From Liolophura sinensis (Eukaryota; Mollusca; Polyplacophora; Chitonida; Chitonidae): 64,000 nt of DNA. Positions 10,501 through 20,704 of the stretch are shown in pieces. The position numbers and the translations under genes were made by a program. The stretch lies in NCBI RefSeq assembly GCF_032854445.1, contig NC_088299.1:15247608-15311607 (forward strand), given 5' to 3'. Each line of letters begins with the position of its first letter. The first letter of the stretch is position 1. The notes below the pieces were generated by a model. The model saw only the letters and a list, made by a program, of their open reading frames with translations. It did no database searches and was not told the DNA's origin.

Positions 10501-11859
10501 AGATGTTTTTCCACATAAGTGATACTTAACTGCTACACATTATGCACAGTATGTTCTTGTAAATGCCAACACATGAAAATGTTAACATATCATTGCCTTT
10601 AAGGTGGAAAAATCATAAAATGACATAAAGTTCAGATGAGAGATTGCGAAGATATTCCTAAGTGTGGCCTTCAATATTTTTTCCGATTTTTTCTTAAAGA
10701 GAAAAAGGCACTTGGAAATAATTTTTGTCTGGTGGGTATTTGGGACCAACTTTTGGTATTTATAGTCTGTGGTTAATAATGTTATCAATGAGGATGTAAC
10801 ACAGGTTTAATAAATATTTATTTAGCTTCAATTTGGATCATATTTATACTTTTTATAAGTTCATAATTATTAGGTTAATTTAGGTTAAATGCATATGTGT
10901 CGATATAAACAACAAATTTACATTCAAATAACTATATTAGACAAGCATCACATTCTTATTGAGAACATTATTATACAACAACGATAATTACCAAGAGTTT
11001 GTCCTAAATACCCACCGTACAAAAATATTTTCAAATAACCTTTCTTCTTCAAAAACAAATCCAGAAATGTATTAAAGACCATAAGTTTTGACGTTCTTTC
11101 ATCTGATTGTGGCATCATTTTTATAATTTCTTCTCCTTTAATACTAAAAAAAATCGAATATGTTGAACATTTATTGTCTAAATATCCTTGATTATAAAAA
11201 AACAACGGACATATACACACTTGTTGTGATTTCCTGGCCTTATTAGTTATACTTTAATGTATTTTCCTCACTAATGAGCTGAAACAAAAAAATGTAATCA
11301 CCCACAACAAAAATCATAACGTTGTTGTTTGTGTGGAACATGTCTATGTAATACAAATTATCAAATTACTAGAACAGGAGTACATATATACCCGATTTAT
11401 AAGTAACAGGACGATTCTTGTTGTTGGCACTGGCACTTATAGCGGAATACCCCACCATAAATTAATTTGTATAAATATGCTGCAGGTTAACTGTGTTCAT
11501 ATTAAAATGCCAGTTGAAAACTTTATATAACAGAGAATATTTCAATATGCGCGCGCTGTACTGTAATGGAGTTATCACCTGACTGTGGTTTATTTCAGGA
11601 ATACAAATACAGACTACAGTTTAAGGTTTTTTTCAGAAAACTTCATCTGAAATGACCATAGTCTTTGTCTTGTTTGGATTGGAAAATGTACAATGTACAC
11701 ATAAACTAAAAATGGGATGACACCCTCCTCTTGTAATACCGTATGGTTTTCCAGACACTGTGCTCACTGTGAAAACAAAACTGTCTTACCTGTTACTACA
11801 GACAGACTGACAGACAGACAGATGGCCAAGATCAACAGTCGTTCTTTCAGGCATCCCAT
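4271..11859 (-). CDS. LU gene 1, unit A: Ly6/uPAR (three-finger) domain protein, three exons, 172 aa
   Basis: Joining 11,859-11,790, 5,476-5,282 and 4,524-4,271 gives one open frame of 519 nt. The product has a signal peptide (residues 1-23), one LU domain, and a hydrophobic C-terminus. Its ten LU cysteines are at about 27, 30, 57, 67, 75, 100, 110, 139, 141 and 146. The last one lies in the family signature CVCSTDLCNG. The hydrophobic tail (about 157-169) suggests a GPI anchor, so the protein is expected on the cell surface. LU proteins act as ligands or modulators of receptors and channels; the partner here is unknown. Both introns are phase 1, as is usual for this family. Intron 2 holds the 60-bp VNTR and intron 1 the 58-bp minisatellite. 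The exon structure is inferred without transcript support. Confidence 0.82.
4861..5160. repeat. 60-bp VNTR in LU gene 1 intron 2, unit A (5 units)
   Basis: Five successive 60-bp units containing AGTAGGACAGGGCGATTCA and TATTACGGTATCGTCATGC. The period is a multiple of three, so a plus-strand frame reads through the array as a 20-residue repeat. The unit B array has about 11.5 units. Confidence 0.95.
5282..5476 (-). CDS. LU gene 1 exon 2, unit A
   Basis: Acceptor TTTCTTTAG then GC (the split Gly codon), donor GGAG|GTAATT; 195 nt, phase 1 at both ends. It encodes 64 whole codons beginning LRCYVC, the classic start of an LU domain, with further cysteines in EDC, QTC and YKC. Confidence 0.85.
5600..6955. 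repeat. 58-bp minisatellite in LU gene 1 intron 1, unit A
   Basis: About 20 units around the motif AGCACCAGCTTGTACGTTCC. The first part (5,600-5,900) has a longer variant unit with TGTGACGCGGTCTATATATC. Unit B has a shorter array at 37,150-37,990. Confidence 0.92.
7098..7385 (+). other. Conserved 95-codon ORF, unit A
   Basis: ATG-started frame. The unit B copy (38,143-38,427) is open over its whole length and differs by seven substitutions and one whole-codon deletion. No signal peptide or known domain is seen. It lies inside LU gene 1 intron 1 on the opposite strand. Coding status is uncertain. Confidence 0.3.
7386..10050. other. AT-rich intronic sequence, unit A
   Basis: No exon, RNA gene or repeat family recognised. 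It includes a C-rich tract at 7,877-7,938 and large parts (about 7,878-8,370, 8,440-9,620 and 9,715 onward) that are absent from unit B. Confidence 0.55.
10051..10360 (-). mobile_element. Second GTGA/CACT-tailed element, reverse orientation
   Basis: The reverse complement aligns over its length with 1,849-2,172, including the GAGGAAGTT hairpin, the GTTGATCCGTATCA block, ATTCCTTCGTCGT, and the terminal GTTAAACCCAAGCACTCACT. It lies in a part of unit A that is missing from unit B. The ends are approximate. Confidence 0.72.
10948..11143 (-). other. Exon-like ORF, unrecognised, unit A only
   Basis: After a pyrimidine-rich acceptor (TTTTTTTTAG) an open frame of 64 codons ends in a stop. Its second half (segment FLKKKGYLKIFLYGG) resembles the exon at 12,268-12,498 (FLKKNNDIKSTMYYRG), which suggests a diverged duplicate. 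The region is deleted in unit B. No function can be assigned. Confidence 0.3.
11790..11859 (-). CDS. LU gene 1 exon 1 (signal peptide), unit A
   Basis: Starts at ATG 11,859-11,857 (context CACAATGGG). It encodes 23 residues with a hydrophobic core (LLILAICLSVSLSVVT) and ends at donor AACAG|GTAAGAC in phase 1. The phase matches the LU exon at 5,476, and joining yields Gly-Leu-Arg-Cys. Assignment to that exon 6.3 kb away rests on phase, order and lack of a nearer candidate. Confidence 0.72.
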
Positions 11860-11903
11860 TGTGTATGAGTACAGTTTCCTGTCCTGAAAAATATACAGTA
11901 TAA

Positions 11904-11910
11904 TTTTATA
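11904..11910 (-). promoter_or_regulatory. TATA-like box upstream of LU gene 1, unit A
   Basis: TATAAAA on the minus strand about 45 nt before the start codon; the same sequence precedes the unit B copy. The nearby ATTTTTCAG could instead be a 3' splice site of a 5'-UTR intron. Confidence 0.35.
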
Positions 11911-12267
11911 GATTACAGATATTCCACAACTCGCATCACCCCGTAAGCCAAAACTTGAGGCCTTCACTACAAAAAAAATGTGAGAATGAAAGAATTTGGA
12001 TTTTCGTCTGTTCACGGCAAAGTTTTAAGAGTGATCTCACACTTGAATGTGTAGACAAGTAAACAATAGCAAATCATTATACAACATGTTTTATAAGACA
12101 TGTTTTACCTGTTTGCATACTGCATAATATGTGCACATGTAATAGATGTGCAACGAAAACAAAAGCATAGTCTACAATTTGGAAACATTGAACGTCGAAA
12201 AGAAATCTATCACCAAAACGCTTTTTAGGAAGTTAGAAGATGTTTGTAAAAATGGTTAAAGACCATC

Positions 12268-12498
12268 TCATTTATATGCACTCATTTTCATTAAAAAAGC
12301 GACACCAGACGAACTATAATCCACTAAGTGACCTCTGTAATACATTGTACTCTTGATGTCGTTGTTTTTCTTTAAAAACTTTTCTAATTTGTCGAATAAT
12401 TTAAGACCCGCCAATAAGTTCACAACTGCAGTTACACCATCCTTCTTACACCAGTAAACTAGCTTCACCCAGACACCTTCTGTGGCGAAGACATTTTC
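12268..12498 (-). CDS. Last-exon candidate of an unrecognised gene, unit A
   Basis: Acceptor ATTGTAG, then a phase-0 frame of 76 codons ending in TGA. The product is lysine-rich with a VWVKLVYWCKKDG segment. Unit B has the same exon with seven substitutions, no indel and the same stop. The donor at 13,174 is also phase 0, so it could join to that exon; the resulting protein is not one I know. Confidence 0.4.
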   Translation of the reverse strand, partial: ENVFATEGVWVKLVYWCKKDGVTAVVNLLAGLKLFDKLEKFLKKNNDIKSTMYYRGHLVDYSSSGVAFLMKMSAYK

Positions 12499-12698
12499 CT
12501 ACAATTTATGCTGTATATAAGAAGCACTAATCTACTATTCAATCGATACAAACTGTTTACCTTATAGCAATTCACCCAAAGTTTTCTTCAGTAGGGCCTG
12601 GATACACCTGTGTTATCTGACTGAACGCGACTAGAGACGAGCCACACACAAACTGGATCCAGGCACCCCGAGTCACAAGGTATTATAGAGGGCTCGGG

Positions 12699-12721
12699 AG
12701 GTTACTTTCTAGAAGTAACCT
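12699..12721. other. Perfect inverted repeat AGGTTACTT...AAGTAACCT, unit A
   Basis: Nine-base arms with a five-base centre (TCTAG). The same hairpin is at 41,167-41,189. It could be a protein-binding site or chance; no gene start is tied to it. Confidence 0.5.
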
Positions 12722-13173
12722 TTCGTCTCCCTGGATTTTCAAGTTTGCTTTGTTTTTTAAATCTTCGCTCGTAAATACCCTGATATCAGGCTTCTTATAA
12801 TTTCAATTGCTTTGTGGCTCTGCTGTGGTAGCTGATAGCAACCGTCTAGACTGCCACCTAATAGCGACATCACAAATCACGTGGTACCGCTCCCTCTGCA
12901 CCTTCACTGCTAAGTGACATCGATTAATCATAAGTTTTCTGAACGAAGTGTTTTTGGGGCTGTAAGTCTATGCAGTTGATGCAATCGACAAGCCCGAAAT
13001 GCGAAGAGGGACAAAGTTCAGTGTCGCTGTATATTAGCAATCACATGCTAATCAGTTACCTTTTACTGTGTGCTATGGCTTCAAGAGAATTTCAGAATAA
13101 AAGTTTTACGTGAAATTAAACTGATTTGTTATTATTGCAACAGGGTTTTCTTGACACCAGTCAGTTAACTTAC

Positions 13174-13310
13174 CACTTGATGGTCACCAGCAAGAATTTT
13201 TTTATTCCCTTTTTTTACGGTAAACAAAAGATTTGTAACATACTTCTTTCGTATATCTTCGGAAGCATCGGATAGACAGCAGCCATTGGTGTTAGCAGTG
13301 GTTCTGCAAT
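13174..13310 (-). CDS. LU gene 2 candidate exon 3, unit A
   Basis: Acceptor ATAAATGCAG followed by AT of a split codon (phase 1). The frame contains CRTTANTNGCCLSDASED, which recalls the second half of an LU domain. It reaches a strong donor GTG|GTAAGT in phase 0, or, if unspliced, a stop three codons later. The cysteine found in RKKC in unit B is tyrosine here. There is no hydrophobic tail, so a GPI anchor is not supported. Confidence 0.42.
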
Positions 13311-14127
13311 CTGCATTTATAGACATGTATACATAGCAAATAACAAGAGCATTAACTCAAAGAATGTTTAAATTATGTCTTGTTTATGTTTTGAATATTA
13401 AAATTAGGTGGTTTTCAAATAAAACACCGAGTTCCGATATAAACTCAACGTTTCGTTGCAGTACCCTCATAAGGTAAACACTCAGCTAACAAGTACTAAT
13501 GTCGGCTGTAATATTGCAGGCACCTTCATGAACCACTTTATATATGCTGTTGATATGTTTCTGTTTTTTTTTTTGTCTTTCGTGGTGGAATACTTTGGCG
13601 TTGCAGCAGTTCATGCAGCCGTTGTTAACTCCTTTTGAACAACTTGGTAAGAATAAAACTTACTGACAAATATAATATCGCTATGTGCCTACAGAACAAC
13701 CAGTGCTAAAGTTACATTGCAACCATTGCTTTCTGAAACATCAAAAAACACAACAAAACCAGAGACTGGGTTCATGGTTGATTATTATTATGGGGGTAAA
13801 ACACTGTAAAGTGAAGTATACAGTGTGGAGCTCATTACACAAGTGTTACACAGGTACATATGGCTCAAGTCAATCGCATTAACCGTGTCATGGCGACCTA
13901 CAGATAATATAATGATCGATGTCCCATATAAGTAGGTTTAGCTATTACTGAGAAGTGTGTTGTGCACTAAGCTCGCCATTGGGTTCCTGCTGCATATTTA
14001 CACATTGCAAACTTTATTAACCTTATTGTAATTGATGTTAGGGCCTGTCACTTGAGTAGTTTGTGAGCGTTCTTTGCATATACCCTCTAAACTCCAGGCT
14101 CGTCCCAATATTAGACTGGCTATTCAC

Positions 14128-14540
14128 TTTTAAGACCAGTTCACAGAAGAACACAACCGAAACGAGATCAGTCGGAGACGAGATGTTAAGTCTGCGGTAT
14201 CTCTCCACACAGAGAGAGATATATGATGGGTTTTTCCCTTATTGAAGGAATGCGTGGTTGTCATACCTGTCATCCATGTGTAACATTGTCTCGAACTGGT
14301 TGAGTCACTTGACATGTCATCCGGATGCAAGATATAGCAAAGAGCCTCTCTGTATCCATATGTGATCCGGGTTGTGTGCGAATGGCGACCAATTTCCATC
14401 AAAATTGCGTTATTCTATTTTGAGTTATTCGTTTATAGTAAAATGTTTATCGTCAAGCTGCCTGATTCTTTCTTCTATATACCCTAACATTTGTATAGTA
14501 TCGAATGTGACATGGGGCGGAGGGGTGGGGGGAGGATAAA
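14128..14540. other. Unit-A-specific 410-bp segment
   Basis: Unit B joins the two flanks directly (CTTTTAAACCATAACAC). In A this segment holds a minus-strand 90-codon ORF with a donor-like ATGACAG|GTATGAC, and a G-run cluster at 14,514-14,535. A short shared TAA at the junction fits a deletion in B. Confidence 0.6.
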
Positions 14541-14744
14541 CCATAACACGTGAGTTCATAGCTCCCACAATCCCCTGCTTATTCTGGTCAGGCGGAAAAT
14601 GATATATAAGTAATGATAACCTTAATTTAAATTTCCAGAATGTGCGAAATCTTTAATACCTTTTTAAGAGTGTTTATTTGAGGATCATGGTGGGGTGGGA
14701 TAGAGTTGTGCACTTGCAGCAGACAGTAGGCATGTTTTTTGACT

Positions 14745-17280
14745 TATATGTTTGGCCTAGGAGGAATCTCTTTACCCTTGTTATAAGTGGGTTTTTTTGG
14801 CTGTCCTAAAGGTGGACATATAAGAGTTACCAAGATATGGTTTGAGATCAGTCTTTTAATCCAGTCATAAGTGAATATTTTTTGGCTGTTCCAAAGGTGG
14901 ACATAGCCGACTGACCAAGATATGGCTTAGGAGAAACCTCTTCACCCCAGCTAAAAGTGAGTATTTTCTGGCTGTCCCAAAGACAGATATGGCCGAGTTT
15001 CCAGGATATGGCCTGGGAAGAATCTCTTTACCCAGAGTATTTTTTGGCTGTTCAAACGGTGGATATAGCCGAGTTACCAGAATATAAAGCTGGAACCTCT
15101 TTACCCAGAGTGCTTTTTGGCTGTCCAAAAGCTGGACATAGCCGAGTTACCAGGATATGGCCTGGGAAGAACCTCTTTACCCAGAGTATTTTTTGGCTGT
15201 TCAAACGGTGGACATAGCCGAGTTACCAGGATATAAAGCTGGAACCTCTTTACCCAGAGTGCTTTTTGGCTGTCCAAAAGGTGGACATAGCCGAGTTACC
15301 AGGATATGGCCTGGGAAGAACCTCTTTACCCAGAGTGCTTCTTGGCTGTCCAAAAGGTGGACATAACCGAGTTACCAGGATATGGCCTGGGAAGAACCTC
15401 TTTACCCAGAGTACTTTTTGGCTGTCCAAAAGGTGGACATAACCGAGTTACCAGGATATGGCCTGGGAAGAATCTCTTTACCCAGAGTATTTTTTGGCTG
15501 TTCAAACGGTGGACATAGCCGAGTTACCAGGATATAAAGCTGGAACCTCTTTACCCAGAGTGCTTTTTGGCTGTTCAAACGGTGGACATAGCCGAGTTAC
15601 CAGGATATAAAGCTGGAACCTCTTTACCCAGAGTGCTGTTTGGCTGTCCAAAAGGTGGACATAGCCCAGTTACCAGGATATGGCCTGGGAAGAACCTCTT
15701 TACCCAGAGTACTTTTTGGCTGTCCAAAAGGTGGACATAGCCGAGTTACCAGGATATGGCCTGGGAAGAACCTCTTTACCCAGAGTACTTTTTGGCTGTC
15801 CAAAAGGTGGACATAACCGAGTTACCAGGATATGGCCTGGCAAGAACCTCTTTACCCAGAGTACTTTTTGGCTGTCCCAAAGTCTTAAATAGCCGAGTTA
15901 CCAGGATATGGCCTGGGAAGAACCTCTTTACCCAGAGTACTTTTTCGCTGTCCAAAAGGTGGACATAGACGAGTTACCAGGATATGGCTTGGAAAGCACC
16001 TCTTTACCCGGAGTACTTTTTGGCTGTCCAAAAGGTGGACATAAGCGAATTACCAGGATATGGCCTGGGAAGCACCTCTTTACCGAGAGCACTTTTTGGC
16101 TGTCCAAAAGGTGGACATAAGCGAGTTACCAGGATATGGCCTGGGAAGAACATCTTTACCCAGAGTATTTTTTGGCTGTCCAAAAGGTGGACATACTAAA
16201 GTTACCAGGATATGACCTGGGGTGAGTCTCTTTACCCCAGTCATATGTAGATATTTCTTTCCTCTCCCATAGGTGGGACACAGCGAAGTTACCAAAATAT
16301 GGTTTGGGAGAACCTCTTCACCCCAGTCGTAAGTGGGTAATTTTTTGCTGTCCTAAAGGAGGGCATACAAGAGTTACCAAGATATGGTTTGAGATGAATG
16401 TTTCAATCCAGTCATAAGTGAGTATTTTTTGGCTGTCCCAAAGGTGGACATAGCAAACTGACCAAGATATGGCCTAGGAGAAACCTGTTTACTCCAGTTA
16501 TAAGTGAGTATTTTTTGGCTTTCCCAAAGATAGATTTGGCCGAGTTTCCAGGATATGGCCTGGGAAGAATCTCTTTACCCAGAGTGTCTTTTGGCTGTTC
16601 AAACGGTGGACATAACCGAGTACCAAAACATAGCCTCGGAGGATTCTCTTTGCCCCAGTTAGCCCCAGGACGTAGCCGAGCTGCCAGGATATGGTCTAAG
16701 ATGAATCTCTTTACCCATTCATAAGTGGGTATTTTTTGGCTGTCCAAAAGGTGGACATAGCCGAGTTAACAGGATATGACCTGGGGTGAGTCTCTTTACC
16801 CCAGTCATAAGTAGATATTTCTTTCCTCTCCCAAAGGGGGGACAGCGAAGTTACCAGGATATGGTTTGGGAAAACCTCTTCACCCCAGTCAAAAGTGGGT
16901 ATTTTTGGACTTTCCCAAAGGAGGACATAGCCGAGTTACCAAGATATGGCCTGGAAAGAACCTCTTTACCCAGAATACTTTTTGGCTGTCCAAAAGGTGG
17001 ACATAGCCGAGTTACCAAGATATCGCCTGGGAGAAACCCTTTACCCCAGTTATTGGTGGGTATTTTTTGGCTCTGCAAAAAGTGGACATAGCCGAGTTAC
17101 CAGGATATGGCTTGGGAGGAATCTCTTTCCCCCAGCCATAAGTGGGTACTGTTTGGCTGTCAAAAATGAAGAGATAGCCTGGTTACCATAATCTGGCCTG
17201 AGGGGATTCTCTTCACCCCAATCATGAGTGAGTATATTTTGGCTGTCTAAAAGAGGAACATAGGCGATTTACTAGGATAT
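14745..17280. repeat. 76-bp minisatellite, unit A
   Basis: Tandem units with TTTTTGGCTGTCCAAAAGG, GTGGACATAGCCGAGTTACC and CCTCTTTACCCAGAG. The centre (15,000-16,200) is most homogeneous and the ends are degenerate. Overlapping ORFs of about 70 codons here are a by-product of the repeat. Confidence 0.95.
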
Positions 17281-17306
17281 GGGCGGGAGGGGGGGGGGGA
17301 CGAGGG
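17280..17306 (+). other. G-quadruplex-prone G-run cluster at array end, unit A
   Basis: Four or more G runs of at least three (GGGCGGGAGG, then a ten-G run, then CGAGGG) at the border of the 76-bp array. Unit B has a variant at 44,036-44,062. Confidence 0.6.
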
Positions 17307-18069
17307 TCTCTGGCGATACATTACATAAATGGCTATGGATGGTTTACCAGCGCAATTGGCGGCTGCCGTTGGACACCACCAAGGTGTTTGGTTGCGATAT
17401 CTTATACATGGCTATTACGTAATATAGAGGTACTCTAATGGTACACAAAGAAGTGCCCACAGTTCCCATTTATGCCCCAATGAAAAAACAAGAGGAAAAA
17501 AAGGATGCCGCTAATCTCTATCTCCCTTTGAAGATGTTGCTAGTGTTGCAATATGTTTTTATTAATGAGCACACTTATTCTTTGTCATTGAAAATGTCTT
17601 GAGAAGAACTTAATATAGTACATTGTCCGCATAAAGAAATAAACTTGCCCAACACCTTGACGGAGTAATGCATCCTCTTATTAAATGTGGGCTGAACGTC
17701 CATGTATAATTTAAAAAAGCTTCTTTTCATTCAATTTTCTAATATCTTCCTAATAAGACTTCCGTGTACCTGTAATTTTCAAGTCCAGGCACATATGGTA
17801 ATTTAATCATGTCTTTTTGTGATCATTCCTGCCTTTAGTAATGGATTTTACCTGATATATTGCCCGTATGTTCAGGAAGTACATAACAATGATATATTTG
17901 AGACGCCTACAGAGCTCACGTGCGGTACAGATAAATTATCGAATCCTCCAGACGAAGTCAGATGTGTCAGTTGAGTAGACTTTCTCCCTTTGTTGGAGTC
18001 CAATATTGACCATATCACCTATGTATCGATCTTCTGCAGTGAACTGATGAGTCTTTGCAGGATGAATTC
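17307..18069. other. Non-repetitive AT-rich spacer, unit A
   Basis: Shared with unit B at high identity. I see no exon or repeat in it. Confidence 0.55.
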
Positions 18070-18203
18070 GTTACATGGTTACTCAGTGATAGGATATGCA
18101 AATATATAATGTCAATAATGTCAATAATCCCCATACTGGCGTTAGGATTATTACTGACATATATTTGCCTATCCTATCCTATCCTATTGAATAACCATGT
18201 AAC
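18070..18203. mobile_element. Foldback MITE, 134 bp, unit A
   Basis: Nearly the whole segment is an imperfect palindrome. It starts GTTACATGGTTACTCAGTGA and ends with the complement, TAACCATGTAAC. The arms share GCAAATATAT and the AATAATCC core. A TATCC pentamer run near the right arm has fewer copies than in unit B. Its right end coincides with the end of the LU gene 2 exon. Confidence 0.75.
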
Positions 18204-18390
18204 CAATAGTATCCCACATAAAACATTTAGAGGCATATACTTGCCTTTTATATCTTGGGTTATACGACTGCGTAACAGTCTTGCCGTTTGTCATGATTTT
18301 CTGGTGCCTTGTGCTGTTGATAAGTGGATGGTATATATTTCTCTTCAGTCCGTTTATTGTCCAGTACACAGTAATGACAAGGTCTCAGAT
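18204..18390 (-). pseudogene. LU gene 2 exon 2, frameshifted copy, unit A
   Basis: Same as the open exon at 44,969-45,154, but one base longer (TTTTCTGGTG against TTTCTGATG), which shifts the frame and reaches a stop. The cysteine in QSCNP is also changed to tyrosine. It begins LRPCHYC after acceptor GCTGTAG in phase 1. Probably non-functional, unless the extra base is a sequencing error. Confidence 0.6.
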
Positions 18391-19145
18391 CTACAGCACA
18401 GTTCCTCGCTGAACTTTTACAAATATCTGTATACTCTTCCATAGCTGAACCGGGTCACGATTTTGTTTTCCAAAGAGCTGTTCTCAATATTGTCAAAACT
18501 GTTTGATATAATACAAGTTTCCTTTAATCCTGATTTCATTCTAGCCTTATATCGCCGAGTTAATCTTGAATAATGAACACCATGACATCAGCATTAACCA
18601 CAATTTAATTCACACATTGAAAGCAGCCGAACTTCCCTAACTGTCATTTTTGAATCGAGTCCACCGCACTCGGCATCGTTTAGAAAAAGATACACTCCTA
18701 GAACGTGAGGCATTAAGCCAAGGAGATTTACACAGCTAAAATGGTTATGGACAGAGACAACAGATGTACATTAATAACAGCCACAGAGAAAAAAGAAAAT
18801 ACTTTTAGTTTAGGAACAGTAGGCAGTTCCAGGAACAGAGTCACGGTTATTGAATATGGCGGCTGATGAAGTTCGTCTGATGACCGACACGATACGCCGG
18901 TGACCTTTGCCTTTTTTCTCACGAACAACAAGTATGTATGAAGACAAGATTACTCATGAGCATATACTGTAAGCATTTTTCGTATTACTCAACGGAGCGG
19001 AGGACAGCACAGTCGAAATGTGCCAGTCCCAGATAGTAAATACACTCAAGAAGAAATGGTGGAGTTGTCTTAATCTACAAACCTGTATCTCCATTACGAA
19101 AACGACTTTACCGAGTTAAACTTTTCAGTACTTCATTACTTTGCC
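18391..19145. other. Non-repetitive spacer, unit A
   Basis: Shared with unit B. Short ORFs on both strands, none with a recognisable domain or convincing splice pattern. Confidence 0.5.
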
Positions 19146-19154
19146 TCAGAATGA

Positions 19155-19397
19155 TTAATTTATTTATTTGAGTGATGTTAAACGCCCTGTTCAAGAATTT
19201 CTCATTTTAATGGTGATGATGAGGATCTTGGGTGGAGGAAACTACATTGCTTGACGAAAGCGAACGCCAAACCAAGACAGACGACAAACTGCCAAACACA
19301 ATGCCGCTGCTGAACCGATGAGAGCTGGATTCGATCACACGGCTTCACTGGTGAAGAGCCGGGCAGCAGTAAGCTGGCTCTTAGCCGTCTGAGCTGT
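19155..19397 (-). mobile_element. tRNA-derived SINE, older family, unit A
   Basis: On the minus strand a tRNA-like head (A box near AGCTCAGACGG, B box GATCGAATCC) is followed by GTTTCCTCCACCC and a tail ending in CTCAAATAAATAAATT. The flanking target duplications TCAGAATGA and TCAGAACGA differ at one base here and are identical in unit B, so the insertion predates the unit duplication. Confidence 0.85.
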
Positions 19398-20377
19398 TCA
19401 GAACGAGGGAGTAAAGCTAAAGTATTGGTCGGACCGATGTCACTATACTGTAACTGTTCTTTCTTGTTGCCATTACATACCCTGGTATGGAGACCAGCTT
19501 TCTAGGAAAATGGTTTTGCGTTTTTTGGGTGTGTCGTTCATGAAAATGATGTTTTAACCAAACAAATACTCGGGTAATATGTTGGATGCAATTCACGACC
19601 CGATACATTTTATGTAACAGTTCAAGGTAATAGACTTGGTCACCATGTTATTTGTCCGGTAATCCAGACCCTGGACTGACCAACGCATGACCTATACCAA
19701 GCCAAGAAGCCTATATAGGGATAGAAACTGCAATCTACCGACATTCCTGATCTTAATGAATGTGCATGGCTCGGGGTTGAACCCGAGTCTCGCGTTCTCG
19801 AGACCTGTCTTCCAATTATCCAGTCAATCCACGTACACGTACAACAATCGCCACAAATGTTATTTGCAAAGACAGGGCAAAACTTATGTCTGTTTTTTCA
19901 AGGTGACAAACACTTTTGTAGCCTAGAGTGTATTTTCCAGATATCTTGACAATATTGTCACTAAAAGATCACATGGGTGTTTGTTTAGTGCCACAGTCCC
20001 ACTCATACATGATCTACAATCCATGATATGTTCCCTCCAACAGGGCTTGCAGCACACGCTTATGTGTACAGTCACTGGCGTCCAACGCATGTTGTAACCC
20101 ACCTTTAAGAAATAAAAATGTCATATTTTGACTAAACGTGTGGTTGCTCACGAAGCAGAATTCAGGCGTACATATAATCCCTTTACCATTGAATTTGTTT
20201 GAAAGTCGCACTCTTGCATGATCAAACATCTATGATATCAGTTCTTTTCAACAGAGCTTGTAAATGTATTTTATCGAACAAAGTGTTTTCTGTAACTCAT
20301 GCTCATGTGTCGAGTCGACCTAAACATAACGTCTCGCTATGTAAAGGCCACTTGCTTTGCCACTATCATGGAGAACA

Positions 20378-20574
20378 TCACAGAGTATTAGCAAAGTATC
20401 TGTGAAATGCTACAGTACATGATATGAGTTCTGGTAAAAATAGCACTGTTATTTTCGACGAATTATCGCTGTCGCCGAGGTACTTTCTTGGATGACAAAA
20501 CTGTAGACAACAGACAACGCCTGTAACACAGTTCTTTTCCTGCTGGTCGTGGAAAACAGTTTGGAGGTCGGGAC
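20378..20574 (-). CDS. LU gene 3 candidate last exon, unit A
   Basis: A phase-1 acceptor (AAGGATTTAG then GT) opens a 64-codon frame containing NCVTGVVCCLQFCHP, similar in cysteine spacing to the end of three-finger domains. A moderately hydrophobic C-terminus follows (ITVLFLPELISCTVAF). Unit B has the same length with seven amino-acid changes and all cysteines kept. No matching exon 2 was found upstream, so this may be a remnant. Confidence 0.38.
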
Positions 20575-20704
20575 CTAAATCCTTAGATAAAGGCCTGTAC
20601 ACAACATTCCCATACGACACTATTTGTAGACTCCAATGTCATACATCCACTGATACCATGTTCGAGCGTACTGAAATAAAGGAGAATAGTAAGAATACAG
20701 TACA

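Noticed and set aside
13690-13760. Tiny last exon ending NGCNVTLALVVL on the minus strand
   Set aside because: Too short, with no partner exon; the acceptor and stop could occur by chance.
14957-17191. Overlapping plus- and minus-strand ORFs of about 70-110 codons
   Set aside because: They repeat with the 76-bp period and overlap each other in shifted frames.
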